Positions 1 through 9,324 of a DNA stretch of 64,000 nt are shown here, one piece after another. The translations under genes and the position numbers were made by a program. A model generated the notes under the pieces. That model was not told the DNA's origin and did not search any database. It saw only the letters and a program-made list of their open reading frames with translations. Position 1 is the first letter of the stretch; each line of letters opens with the position of its first letter. This DNA is from JALZVT01 sp964634815 (GTDB taxonomy: Bacteria > Pseudomonadota > Gammaproteobacteria > Pseudomonadales > Azotimanducaceae), in the NCBI GenBank assembly GCA_964634815.1, contig CAZWMD010000014.1:1-64000 (forward strand), written 5' to 3'.

Positions 1-33
1 GGTATGGCATAGACACACAATGGAGGGACACTG

Positions 34-555
34 ATGTTTGCACAACGGGACTTTTTTCAGATCGCTTATTTTGTTCAGGATCTCGAGGCCAGTATTGATC
101 GATGGGCGTCAATGTTTGGCGCGGGGCCGTTTGTAGTTGCCCCGCATCACAAGACGGATCGATTTATGTATCGAGGCACCGACGCCGAGGCTGATGTTTC
201 CTATGCCTTTGGTTATCTTGGCGAGATGATGATTCAACTCATCGCTCAGCACGATGAGACGCCGTCAATCTATCGCGATATGTATGGCAACGGTGAAGAA
301 GGCTATCACCACCACGGCTTGCTGGTGGCGGATTATGCGGGTGAAAAGCAACGGCTAATGGACATGGGCTTTGAGCTGGCCTGCGAGCTGCATGCCGACA
401 ATGTGGATGCATGCTACGTCGATACACGAGCCTGGAATGGGGGTTTCACCGAAGTTCATGCCGACCCGCCACATATCATTGCAGCCTTTGCGGGTTGGCG
501 GCGAGCGCATCAACTGCGCAAACCGGGTGATCCCAATATCATCGCTCGACCCTGA
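34..555 (+). CDS. VOC (glyoxalase/bleomycin-resistance fold) family protein
   Basis: A 173-residue soluble protein that fits one vicinal-oxygen-chelate module pair (about residues 5-145). The N-terminal FQIAYFVQDLEASIDRW segment is the usual first strand and helix of this fold. HHHGLLV (near residue 93) and FTEVH (near 138) carry candidate metal ligands. A GGAGGG ribosome site lies six bases before this ATG. VOC enzymes include dioxygenases, epimerases and lyases, so the substrate cannot be read from the sequence. It ends 17 bp from the convergent CoA-transferase gene, so it may belong to an acyl-CoA or aromatic pathway. That link is inference. Confidence 0.8.
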   Translation: MFAQRDFFQIAYFVQDLEASIDRWASMFGAGPFVVAPHHKTDRFMYRGTDAEADVSYAFGYLGEMMIQLIAQHDETPSIYRDMYGNGEEGYHHHGLLVADYAGEKQRLMDMGFELACELHADNVDACYVDTRAWNGGFTEVHADPPHIIAAFAGWRRAHQLRKPGDPNIIARP

Positions 556-571
556 GATGCTCCAATAGGCG

Positions 572-2014
572 TCACCAACTCGGCTTACTTGAACGCAAAT
601 CGACAGCGGGTTGCTGCCACTGTGTATCCAGGCCGTCGATGTGTGCCGGAAACTTCAATCGGCGGGCCGGTCCCCAGGCGGTAGCTTCCGGCCAGCTATC
701 CAGATCGCTGCTCGATTGGGCCGTAAGCTCTGGCTGTTCGGCTCGCAACAACGAAGTGCCCCCTGTGCCGGACAGCAACAAGCCTGTTCGGGCCAGAGAG
801 AGCTGAGCCTGTAACACCCGTCCATGTGTGTAGCGTTCCCTCAGGCCACGAATGGTCGCGGCGGCCATGAGGTAGCCTGTGGCATGATCCAGTGCCTGTA
901 CTGGCAGCGGTGAGGGCACAGCTGATTTAGCCTGACGCATTCCCCAATCTGCGATGCCACAGCTCATCTGCACCAGTGAATCGAAGCCTCTGCGTTGTGC
1001 CCAGGGTCCGCTATGGCCATAAGCGCTAAGACTTACGTCGATGAGGTTTGGATTGAGTGAGGCTCGCACGCCTTTACCTAAACAGAGGTTGTCCAGAGCA
1101 CCAGGGCGATAACCGTGCAGCAGAATATCTGCGTCTTGAAGCAGCGCTTTTAACTGGGCTCTGCCGTTAGCTGTTTTCAGATCAAGTCCGGCGCAACGTT
1201 TACCCAGAGTGACCTCCGGAACGACCCCGGGCTCTTCCCAGTCCAATGGATCAATACGCAGCACGTTGGCGCCGAACCGCGCCAGAAAACGACTAGCCAC
1301 CGGACCGGCTAGCACCCGGGTCAGATCGAGCACTTTTAAACCCTGCAGCGGGTAATCGATTGAGGCCTCTAGTGAGGTCTTGGCAGCCCCGGTTGTTTGG
1401 GTGTGATCCGTCCACAAGATCAGCGGTTCCGCTGCTACAGCCTTGCCTTGAGGGTGGGACTGCCACTCCGACCTGCTGTGCATGGCCGCAGCGCAGCCGT
1501 TTAGCGCGATGACCCGCGCCTCCAAAACATCTTTATTGAAGCGGCTAACGGCTTGAGCAACGTCTGTGGGCTCGGGCGTCTGCAAGGTATCAAGTCCTAG
1601 TGCCTTGAGGGCAGCGCGCCGATGATGAGGGGCGTTGGTGTGCAGTTTTATCCAGCCGTCCTCTGCTTGATAGTCGCCGGCCAGCGGATCCCAGGGCGCT
1701 GGCATAGACCAACCTGAGGGGCTAATTGACCAGCCGAACCACAGTGACGCGAGTCGTCTGTCGATGGTTACTTTTGGGGGTGGGACGCCTGCCTGTTCGC
1801 TGACGAACGCAGCGATGTTTGACGTGGCCGCGCCAATGGCCGCAGCCGCTAGATCGGTCACAGCAAACCAGCTGGGTAGCTCGCCCCGATGCTGTTCCTG
1901 CCAATGCCCCCTGAGTGCGGCATTGTGCGGTGCATCTGCCGCTTGTGCATGATTTTCGAGCGCGGCAGAAATATTTGCCGTGAAGGGGTTGGTGGACAAA
2001 ATGTGTTGGATCAT
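572..2014 (-). CDS. CaiB/BaiF (family III) CoA-transferase with long N-terminal extension
   Basis: 480 residues. The recognisable family III core starts late, at about residue 225 (GLKVLDLTRVLAGPVASRF), and includes the FDSLVQMSCG segment with the probable catalytic Asp at 345. Members normally begin with the GLKVLDL segment near residue 5. The first 220 residues are therefore an extension, perhaps a degenerate second CoA-transferase half, because it also has a tryptophan-rich LWFGWSISPSGW stretch. These enzymes move CoA between carboxylic acids without a free CoA intermediate; the acid used here is unknown. It is transcribed away from the TonB receptor gene across a shared 208-bp region. Confidence 0.85.
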   Translation of the reverse strand: MIQHILSTNPFTANISAALENHAQAADAPHNAALRGHWQEQHRGELPSWFAVTDLAAAAIGAATSNIAAFVSEQAGVPPPKVTIDRRLASLWFGWSISPSGWSMPAPWDPLAGDYQAEDGWIKLHTNAPHHRRAALKALGLDTLQTPEPTDVAQAVSRFNKDVLEARVIALNGCAAAMHSRSEWQSHPQGKAVAAEPLILWTDHTQTTGAAKTSLEASIDYPLQGLKVLDLTRVLAGPVASRFLARFGANVLRIDPLDWEEPGVVPEVTLGKRCAGLDLKTANGRAQLKALLQDADILLHGYRPGALDNLCLGKGVRASLNPNLIDVSLSAYGHSGPWAQRRGFDSLVQMSCGIADWGMRQAKSAVPSPLPVQALDHATGYLMAAATIRGLRERYTHGRVLQAQLSLARTGLLLSGTGGTSLLRAEQPELTAQSSSDLDSWPEATAWGPARRLKFPAHIDGLDTQWQQPAVDLRSSKPSW

Positions 2015-2222
2015 CTTTGCATGGCCCCAAAAAGTTATGAAAAACGGAGGAATCTTGCAGAAAGCTCTGGCACCCGGGTTAGAAACTAGTTAGTTTAAAA
2101 CTCAACGATTCCCATGATCTCCGGCGAGGCAGTAACAGTCGAGTTTTTCTAACAATTGAGCACCAAGATGCTCTTTTGGGGGGTTGTTACGTAACGGATT
2201 TTGGAAAACTTGGGAGAGTTAC
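2015..2222. promoter_or_regulatory. Divergent control region with palindromes
   Basis: The 208 bp between the divergent CoA-transferase and TonB-receptor genes hold a perfect inverted repeat AAACTA-GT-TAGTTT at 2083-2096 and a 10-bp palindrome GTTACGTAAC at 2186-2195. A small GAGCA/TGCTC hairpin followed by TTTT lies at 2158-2177. Two-fold sites of this size are typical of dimeric repressors. No regulator gene lies next to them, and no promoter boxes could be assigned with confidence. Confidence 0.35.
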
Positions 2223-5200
2223 ATGCCTCGACGAATAACCGGCCGGACTGGCCTGGTGGGATTAGTTGGATTAGGGCTGACCATGGGGACCCTGGGCGCA
2301 CAAGCGGCTGAAGGGGGAGACGAAGCAATCGAAGAGGTTGTTGTCACCGGTTCATATCTAAAACGTTCTACCGAAGATTCACCTACACCCCTGTCGATTG
2401 TCAGTCGTGCTGATATCGAAGAACTGGGAGCTATTGATGCCAAGGATGTGATCAACTCGCTCACATTCAACTCCGGCAGTATTTCCACCACCAACGCCTT
2501 TAGTGGCGGCGACAGCTCCACCGGCCAGGCCAGTGTTAACCTGCGAAACCTGGGCAGCGGCTCAACCCTTCTGTTGCTTAACGGCAAGCGAACCGTAGCC
2601 ACCGATTTTGACAACACCGGTAACGGCTTTGTCGATCTCCAGGGCATTATTCCCAACATCGCCATCGAGCGGGTTGAGGTAGTTAAAGACGGCTCTTCCG
2701 CACTTTATGGCTCGGATGCGGTTGCCGGAGTGGTTAACTTCATCACCAGAGATGACTTTGAAGGCTTCGAGATTTCTTACGACTTTGCGACCGATGACGA
2801 AACCGGTCGTCAGGACGATAACCTGATTTCACTGATTGCTGGTGCCGGCAACGAGCGCGGCAACATTGTTATCTCCGGTAGTTTTTTGAATCGCGGTGGC
2901 TTGCAGATTGCTGATCGATTTGATCGATTTGGTCAGTCTGGCCTGTCAACCTTTGGTCAACCCGGACGCTATGTTGCACTTGGTGCAACCACAGCCAATC
3001 CCAACTTCTTTAATGCAACGCCCGATGGCACCTTTGGTGCGGGTCCTGATCCAGACTGCAATCTCGTCGCCGCAGACGACGGCCCCCAGGGCACTCTGGG
3101 TACCCAGCTTCCCGATGGCACAGAAACGGGCTTCTGTATTTACGACTTTTCACCGTTCTTTAACCTGGTAGGTGAAGAGGAACAAACCAAAGTCCATGCC
3201 TCTGGCCGGTACGCCATTACAGACAATGTTGAGTTCTATGGCGAAGCGGCGTACTCAAGCAACGACTTCATCCGTGGAAACTCCCTGTTTCCCGATGTGA
3301 ACTTTGCGATCATCGGTGCGGAAAACCCTGGTCTGCAACTGGATTCCGCCCGTCGCGGGGTTGAGCCTGTGCCCTATCTGGCGCTCCAGCGGCTGTTGGG
3401 TGGTTCTCCCGATTCTTCTTTCGAGGACCGACCGGTTGATTCTGATACCACAATCAACAGAAACTTCTTTCGCCTGAATGCAGGCTTAATAGCAGACTTT
3501 GATTTCAACGGTCGCCTGTGGACGTTGGATGCTTCTGCGACCCGTTCAACCCGTCGTATAGCCTCCAACACCCGCTCGGACACGCTTACCAGTGCGGTTG
3601 ATGCGGCCTATGTTGGTCTTGGTGGCAGTGAATGTGACGCCATTAATGGCACACCCGGTTCTGGTAACCGTGGCGATGGTGACTGCTTCTTCTACAACCC
3701 GTTCCAAACCTCAGTGTTTGATCCGGTAACCGGTGCCCGTTGGGACACCTCTGACACCAGCCTCTGGGCAGGTAGTGGCACAGTAGACGGTGATGGTGAC
3801 GGCGTTATTGGTAACTCTGATTTGACGGTTGCCCAGGCAGCCCAGCTGTTCCAGAACCCGGTGAGCCTCATCCAGTCATTGGCGGGTGAAATTCGCAACC
3901 AGTCCCGCAATGAGCAGACGGTGTTTGATCTGGTGTTTGCCGGAGACCTGTTTGATATCGGTGGCCGCACGGCTGGTCTGGCGATTGGTGGCCAGTATCG
4001 ACGTGATGAGCTGATTTCAGATTCAGACCAAGCCAGTAACAATTTCAACTTCAAGTTTGTCTTTGGACAGCCGGATTTTGAAGGTTCACTGACAACCTAT
4101 GCTGCCTTTGCAGAGATTCTGCTGCCCTTCACGGATTGGTTGGAAGTTACTGTGGCAGGCCGCTATGAGAATTTTGATGAAATCGATGTGGACACCTTTG
4201 ATCCCAAGCTGACCATTCTGGCGCAGCCCACGGATTCGTTGTCTATTCGGGGCTCTGTTGGCACCTCTTTCCGGGTAGGTTCTCTTCTGCAGTTGTTTGG
4301 TAACCAGACCTCACTGCTGAACTCAACCGATCCGTTCTCTGGCACAGGTGGTCTCGCTTTCCGTCCCTCGTTGACCGATGGCAACGCCGAACTTCAACCT
4401 GAAGAAGCCACAGCATTTAACCTGGGGCTGTCATACATTCCGCAGGATGGCCCACTGGCTGGCTTATCGTTCAACGTTGACTACTACAACTACGACTACG
4501 ATGACATCATCACCCGTGAGGCTCACCAGGCGTTGATCGACGCAGATAACCTTTCTCGCTGCCCGAATGGTCCCAATCAGGACCCCGCGGCTGGTCCACT
4601 GTGTGGTGCGTTTGACAGCGACGGTGACGGTATTGCAGAGGTCATCTCGATTGGCCCAGGATTACCGGATCAGGTATTACGTGATCCTTCGGGTAACCTG
4701 CTGCGTACCAGCGCGTCCTATCTGAATGCCCAGAGCCTTGATACCTCTGGTATTGATATGACCCTTGGCTATCAGTTCGACACCGACAACCTCGGTACTT
4801 TCCGCGCTCAGCTATCCGGCAGCTGGACGATTGAATATGACCTGGTTGATCCAGATGGTAACGAAATCGATGGCGTAGGCAGCCGTAACAATGCAAATAC
4901 CGTTGGCCGTTCACTGCCAGAGTTTAAGGCTAACTTCAATCTTGGTTGGCGCTACAACCGCCACAACGCGGTGGTTACGGTGCGTTACATAGATGGCTTC
5001 GAAGATGACACGCCCCAAAGCGCACTGCGCGGAGCGTTCATCGGCTTTGCCGAAAACATCGACAGCTTTACAACCGTAGACGCCCAGTACTCTATTCAGT
5101 TGCCGGCTCTGTCCTTCCAGGATGAAGGTTCTGTGTTCACCGTAGGTGCAAAGAATCTGTTCAATGAAGATCCACCATTGGTTAACACTGACGGCGGCTT

Positions 5201-5264
5201 CGATCCATTTACCCACGATCCTCGTGGCCGTATCTGGTACGGTCGGTTCACTATTTCTCTATAG
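2223..5264 (+). CDS. TonB-dependent outer-membrane receptor
   Basis: A 1013-residue receptor that would import a scarce or large ligand through the outer membrane using TonB energy. The ATG at 2223 is chosen because GGGAGAG lies just before it and a signal peptide follows (hydrophobic segment ending GAQAA, near residue 27). A TonB-box-like EEVVVTGS comes next, then the plug domain (about 40-190, with LRNLGSGSTLLLLNGKR), then a barrel ending in RIWYGRFTISL. Two Asp/Gly-rich loops resemble calcium-binding loops (VDGDGDGVIGNSDL near residue 520 and FDSDGDGIAEV near 800). The ligand is unknown. A strong bidirectional terminator follows. Confidence 0.95.
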   Translation: MPRRITGRTGLVGLVGLGLTMGTLGAQAAEGGDEAIEEVVVTGSYLKRSTEDSPTPLSIVSRADIEELGAIDAKDVINSLTFNSGSISTTNAFSGGDSSTGQASVNLRNLGSGSTLLLLNGKRTVATDFDNTGNGFVDLQGIIPNIAIERVEVVKDGSSALYGSDAVAGVVNFITRDDFEGFEISYDFATDDETGRQDDNLISLIAGAGNERGNIVISGSFLNRGGLQIADRFDRFGQSGLSTFGQPGRYVALGATTANPNFFNATPDGTFGAGPDPDCNLVAADDGPQGTLGTQLPDGTETGFCIYDFSPFFNLVGEEEQTKVHASGRYAITDNVEFYGEAAYSSNDFIRGNSLFPDVNFAIIGAENPGLQLDSARRGVEPVPYLALQRLLGGSPDSSFEDRPVDSDTTINRNFFRLNAGLIADFDFNGRLWTLDASATRSTRRIASNTRSDTLTSAVDAAYVGLGGSECDAINGTPGSGNRGDGDCFFYNPFQTSVFDPVTGARWDTSDTSLWAGSGTVDGDGDGVIGNSDLTVAQAAQLFQNPVSLIQSLAGEIRNQSRNEQTVFDLVFAGDLFDIGGRTAGLAIGGQYRRDELISDSDQASNNFNFKFVFGQPDFEGSLTTYAAFAEILLPFTDWLEVTVAGRYENFDEIDVDTFDPKLTILAQPTDSLSIRGSVGTSFRVGSLLQLFGNQTSLLNSTDPFSGTGGLAFRPSLTDGNAELQPEEATAFNLGLSYIPQDGPLAGLSFNVDYYNYDYDDIITREAHQALIDADNLSRCPNGPNQDPAAGPLCGAFDSDGDGIAEVISIGPGLPDQVLRDPSGNLLRTSASYLNAQSLDTSGIDMTLGYQFDTDNLGTFRAQLSGSWTIEYDLVDPDGNEIDGVGSRNNANTVGRSLPEFKANFNLGWRYNRHNAVVTVRYIDGFEDDTPQSALRGAFIGFAENIDSFTTVDAQYSIQLPALSFQDEGSVFTVGAKNLFNEDPPLVNTDGGFDPFTHDPRGRIWYGRFTISL

Positions 5265-5293
5265 AGATCTCTATAGAAGGTATAAATAGAAAC

Positions 5294-5327
5294 CAAAAAA
5301 ACCAGGGCACTGTGCCCTGGTTTTTTT
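5294..5327. terminator. Bidirectional Rho-independent terminator
   Basis: A perfect inverted repeat CCAGGGCAC-T-GTGCCCTGG (5302-5320) has an A-run on its left (5294-5301) and a run of T on its right (5321-5327). It can therefore end both the receptor transcript and the convergent epimerase transcript. The epimerase TGA abuts the T-run. Confidence 0.9.
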
Positions 5328-6334
5328 CAGGTCTTATAGTAGTCCCGGTACCAGTCGACAAAGTTCTTAACGCCCACGCCCACATCGGTGCTGGGTGCAT
5401 AGCCCACCGATTGAATCAACGTACCCACATCAGCGGCGGTATCTGCAACATCGCCTGGCTGCATGGGTAGAAAATTCTTTTTGGCAGACATGCCAAGCGC
5501 AGACTCTATGTGTTCGATATAGCGGCCGAGGTTTATCGGATTATTGCTGCCGATATTGTGGACGCGATAGGGTGCCGCAGAGGTTGATGGTTCTGGATTA
5601 GACGGATCCCAGTCCGGGTCAGGTGTTGCGGGGGTATCCAGAGTTCTTACGATGCCTTCCACAATGTCGTCGACGTAGGTGAAATCTCTGGTGTGATTGC
5701 CTTTGTTGAAAACATCGATGGGCTCACCTGCCAGAATCTTTTTCACAAAGCTAAACAGCGCCATGTCAGGTCGGCCCCAGGGGCCATAGACCGTAAAGAA
5801 TCTCAGTCCCGTTGTTGGTAGCCCGAACAGGTGGCTGTAAGTGTGTGCCATGAGCTCATTGGATTTTTTTGTTGCGGCGTACAGACTGACGGGATGATCT
5901 ACACCACTATGCACAGAAAAGGGCAGGTTGGTGTGGGCGCCATAAACTGAGCTGGTAGACGCATACACCAGGTGTTCACAGCCGTGGCTGCGCAGGCTTT
6001 CAAGCAGGTTAACAAACCCCTTTATGTTGGCTTCGACATAGGCCTGGGGGTTTTCCAGCGAATAGCGAACTCCAGCCTGGGCTGCAAGATGCACAACCCG
6101 GTCCGGGGCGTGTTCACGAATGATGCCGTCAAGAGTTTGGCCGTCAGCGATGTCCGCTCGATGAAAACTGAATCCGCCGCGACTTTGCAAGCGCTGTAAT
6201 CGCGCCTCTTTGAGCGACACGTCATAGTAGTCATTTAGGTTATCGAGGCCGATGACCTGATCAGCCCGATCCAGCAGTTTGTGGGAGGTAGCGGCGCCGA
6301 TAAAGCCCGCGGCTCCAGTAAGCAGTATTTTCAT
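5327..6334 (-). CDS. NAD-dependent UDP-sugar 4-epimerase (UDP-glucuronate epimerase type)
   Basis: 335 residues, extended SDR type. The Rossmann motif TGAAGFIGAA is at residues 6-15, followed by LDNLNDYYDVSLK, which is characteristic of UDP-glucuronate/UDP-galacturonate 4-epimerases. The catalytic YAATKK lies near residue 150 after a STSSVYG serine motif, and RFFTVYGPWGRPDMA is the family's sugar-binding segment. It would supply UDP-galacturonate or a similar sugar for capsule or LPS. No sugar-polymer cluster is adjacent; the glycan operon at 28.8-33.3 kb is a possible consumer, which is inference. UDP-glucose epimerase activity cannot be excluded. Confidence 0.9.
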   Translation of the reverse strand: MKILLTGAAGFIGAATSHKLLDRADQVIGLDNLNDYYDVSLKEARLQRLQSRGGFSFHRADIADGQTLDGIIREHAPDRVVHLAAQAGVRYSLENPQAYVEANIKGFVNLLESLRSHGCEHLVYASTSSVYGAHTNLPFSVHSGVDHPVSLYAATKKSNELMAHTYSHLFGLPTTGLRFFTVYGPWGRPDMALFSFVKKILAGEPIDVFNKGNHTRDFTYVDDIVEGIVRTLDTPATPDPDWDPSNPEPSTSAAPYRVHNIGSNNPINLGRYIEHIESALGMSAKKNFLPMQPGDVADTAADVGTLIQSVGYAPSTDVGVGVKNFVDWYRDYYKT

Positions 6335-6631
6335 GGCCGCGAGTATGCCGTAAGGCGTCTCTAAAGTGGCAGGGCCAAAACGGCTTGGAGTTGGCTTTTC
6401 TGTGGTCTTGAATGACTCCGGCGGTTGGCTTTTTGCCTATTTGTGAACTGGTCATCGGTTTGGTGGGCCACGCCTGGGGCTGTCTGGGGGGCGGTTTGGG
6501 GCGCTGCCGTACCAAACTGCGACACGGGTCGGGTCAGCCCGTTCGGTTGCTCGCTAAGATGCACAACGTTTTTGCGATTGATTGTCCAGGAATCGCATCC
6601 CCAGCAAGCAGTATGGTTGGAATTACAACAA

Positions 6632-8887
6632 ATGTCCCGAATTTACTCCGCTAACACTCCCTATCAGGCTGGGCTGTTCAGACCGTTCCTGCATCTGGTC
6701 CTCGCGACAATGCTTGGCCTGGGCGGTTCGACTTCGGTCTTTGCCGATACCGCGGTGCTGGCGTCCATGCTGCCCAACAGTCGATCGGTTCAGGTCAACG
6801 ATTCTGCGACTCTGTTTGCGACCATGTTGAACGCAGGCGCAGAAACTGGAACCAACTGCCGCATCGAGCCAGATGCCTTGATCAGCGGCAGCTTTAGTTT
6901 TCAAACCACTGATCGTGCGACTAACGAATCGGTTGGCACAGAAAACTCGCCGGTAGATATAGCACCCGGTGACTTTCAAACCTTTGTAGTCACGCTTACC
7001 CCTGATGTTGTTTTTGCGCCACAAGAGGTGGCCCTGCAGTTTTTGTGTGACAACGCATCCCCAGCGGGACAGATTGTTGGAGTTAACACCTTTACCTTTT
7101 CGGCGTCTAACCCGCCCGTGCCTGACGTGGTTGCTCTTGGGGCAACTCCATCCGCTGATGGAGTGGTTGAGCTGCCGTTTTCCTCAAACATCAATGTCTT
7201 CAGCGTAGCAAGCGTTAACCTGGGAGCTGGCGAAGAATTAGAAATTATGGCGGAGCTTTCGGACCCCTCACTGGCGGTAGCAATTTCGCTGTGTGAAACA
7301 GATCCGGTTACCTCAGTCTGTATAAACCCGACCACACCAACGACGGGACCGGTCACCACTCAGGTCAACAGTGATGCCACGCCCACCTTTGGCATATTTG
7401 TAACAAGCAGTGCAGCGGTTCCCTTTGATCCGGCGAATAATCGTGTCTTTGTGCGCTTTGAAGATGGTAGTGGTGCAGTTCGTGGTGCAACCAGTGTTGC
7501 TATTCGAACCGAGCAGATTATTCCGTTCACCAGCTCTATGGTGACAGGAACAAGCCTTTGGCAAGACACCACAGAGACCAATCGACTGGCGGGCATTGTT
7601 GCCGGCTATACCTTTGCAGCGGGTGGCACTGGCACAAGTTTTGAAAACACCCTTGGTTTCCGCAGCGGTCAGGCGTTCAGCGATATCTCTGAAGGATTTA
7701 GCTGGGCGATCAACGGCGGGTTGCTTGAACTTGCGTTTAACGACTTCACCGTTACTGAAACCGTTGGAATTTTTGACGACTATTCTGATCTCGTGACCGT
7801 ATACGGCCTGCCGCAGAGCGTTGCCGACTTTTTTGATGAATTGTGGGACAACGGGCAGATTGGAACCGAGCTTCGTCTGGAGCGTACCCTTGTTAGTCGT
7901 TCAGTCCGTATCCTAAGCAACACCGCAGGTGTGCTTGAGGTTGAGACAACCAGCAGAAGCCAGTTCACCATGGATGCTGAGCTTACGGCTAATGGCTGGC
8001 CAGACCCACTCCCCACCGGTTCTCTGCAAACCTCGACGCAGCCACAAACTGTGCACACCTCCGCAGCCCTTGCCGCAGCACCCGGACAGAATGTGTCTGC
8101 TGGAGATGCCTGGACAGTGCCTTTTGTATTCAGTCCGCAAGACCCGGCTGTGAGTAACCAGCCGGCCGCTTACGTGGTAGACACGCTCACGTTCAATGCA
8201 AACGGAACCACCTCTTTAGGGCGGCGCAGTAATGAATCATTTTCCTGGTCCAACAGTGGTAACACGCTAATTCTCAATTCAGGCAACGAGCAACACAGGA
8301 TCAGAACTATTGCCAGCATCGGCGCCCAGAAACTTGCCCTGGCTGAGTACTTTGTTGGTGGAAGCCTGGCTCTTGTATCCGGTCAGCTGATTGCGCAGGC
8401 GGATTCTTCCGGCCCAGCGCTTGCTGCCGATTTTGTGAACGTTGATCCCATAACCTGGCAGGCAGGATTAAACATCTGGCAGGCGGATCGTTATCAGGAG
8501 AATGGGCAGATTAAGCCAGAGTGGGTATTTGGTTATCAGTTTCCGAACAATGCCGAAGCAGGCCGGGTAATGGGCCATGCTGCTGGTGATCCCAACTGTT
8601 CTGGTACCAGCGTGGGCTGTATCACCAAGGAGGGCACACCGCTTTGGGATTGGTCGGTAGACGGCAATCTGATTACCCGGTCCAGAGATTTTGCTGGCAC
8701 CCTGCGTACGCGCGTCTGGGAGGTACTCAGTTATACACCTGGTGGTCGAGCGGTTGTGCTCGAATCAGCTGTCTGGAAAACCGGTACCTCACCAGCCAGG
8801 TTTGTGATTCCACCGCGTATAAACACGCTGGAAGAGTTTGATCTCAATCTGCTGCCGGCAGAACTTTCCAACTCACCCGATTTCTAG
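6632..8887 (+). CDS. Large secreted protein of unknown function
   Basis: 751 residues from the ATG at 6632, which gives a normal signal peptide (hydrophobic PFLHLVLATMLGLGG, ending near VFADT). In-frame codons run back to 6425 but encode a tryptophan-rich, non-signal stretch, so that start is unlikely. Residues 30-150 look like an immunoglobulin-like beta domain with two cysteines (NCRIEPD, FLCDNAS). The rest is rich in Thr, Ser, Asn and aromatics in beta-type alternation, with a C-terminal Cys pair (DPNCSGTSVGCITK). I do not recognise the family. It could be a surface or matrix protein. No secretion-sorting tail was seen. Confidence 0.75.
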   Translation: MSRIYSANTPYQAGLFRPFLHLVLATMLGLGGSTSVFADTAVLASMLPNSRSVQVNDSATLFATMLNAGAETGTNCRIEPDALISGSFSFQTTDRATNESVGTENSPVDIAPGDFQTFVVTLTPDVVFAPQEVALQFLCDNASPAGQIVGVNTFTFSASNPPVPDVVALGATPSADGVVELPFSSNINVFSVASVNLGAGEELEIMAELSDPSLAVAISLCETDPVTSVCINPTTPTTGPVTTQVNSDATPTFGIFVTSSAAVPFDPANNRVFVRFEDGSGAVRGATSVAIRTEQIIPFTSSMVTGTSLWQDTTETNRLAGIVAGYTFAAGGTGTSFENTLGFRSGQAFSDISEGFSWAINGGLLELAFNDFTVTETVGIFDDYSDLVTVYGLPQSVADFFDELWDNGQIGTELRLERTLVSRSVRILSNTAGVLEVETTSRSQFTMDAELTANGWPDPLPTGSLQTSTQPQTVHTSAALAAAPGQNVSAGDAWTVPFVFSPQDPAVSNQPAAYVVDTLTFNANGTTSLGRRSNESFSWSNSGNTLILNSGNEQHRIRTIASIGAQKLALAEYFVGGSLALVSGQLIAQADSSGPALAADFVNVDPITWQAGLNIWQADRYQENGQIKPEWVFGYQFPNNAEAGRVMGHAAGDPNCSGTSVGCITKEGTPLWDWSVDGNLITRSRDFAGTLRTRVWEVLSYTPGGRAVVLESAVWKTGTSPARFVIPPRINTLEEFDLNLLPAELSNSPDF

Positions 8888-8892
8888 CCCGG

Positions 8893-9297
8893 CTATTGCT
8901 TGGCTACCTGGGGTATATCCTCGGGTAGCTCCACCCAATTTTGCTTGGTGTCACACCAGACGTGGAATTGTGGGGCGAAATCCATGGTGTCATCCATGGT
9001 TCCTGTCTTCAGGTAGATGACTTCGGGCTGTGAACCCAATGCGGAATAGATGGGTGAGCCGCAGTTAGCGCAGAAATAGCGCTCCACTTTGTTGCCGCTG
9101 CTGGTATCACCATCCAGATACCGCTTTGGCTCGCCCTCAACAAACTCAAACTGCTCCCGCGGAACCACCGCCAGGGTTGAAAAGGCAGAGCCTGCCTGAC
9201 GCTGGCAGTTTTTGCAGTGGCAAACTCCCATTGTTGTTGGACTTTGGTCGATCTGGTATTTCACAGCGCCGCACAGGCAGCCACCAGTTACGCTCAT
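8893..9297 (-). CDS. GFA-family (CENP-V/GFA domain) zinc protein
   Basis: 134 residues, the usual size for this family. The zinc-binding cysteines are present: CLC near residue 7, CHCKNC at 26-31 (the C-x-C-x2-C group), and CANCGSP in the second half. The family is named for glutathione-dependent formaldehyde-activating enzyme, but most members have no demonstrated activity, so a formaldehyde role should not be assumed. It lies 5 bp from the convergent end of the large secreted-protein gene and 27 bp downstream of the GPH-type transporter gene, so it may be last in the minus-strand operon with the transporter and the acyl-CoA dehydrogenase. Confidence 0.9.
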   Translation of the reverse strand: MSVTGGCLCGAVKYQIDQSPTTMGVCHCKNCQRQAGSAFSTLAVVPREQFEFVEGEPKRYLDGDTSSGNKVERYFCANCGSPIYSALGSQPEVIYLKTGTMDDTMDFAPQFHVWCDTKQNWVELPEDIPQVAKQ

Positions 9298-9324
9298 AAG
9301 ATTCTCCTTTTAAAGTGAGTTAAA

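Noticed and set aside
2158..2177. A terminator-like hairpin in the TonB-receptor leader
   Set aside because: The stem is only five base pairs and the T-run is short; it was kept only as a note in the control region.
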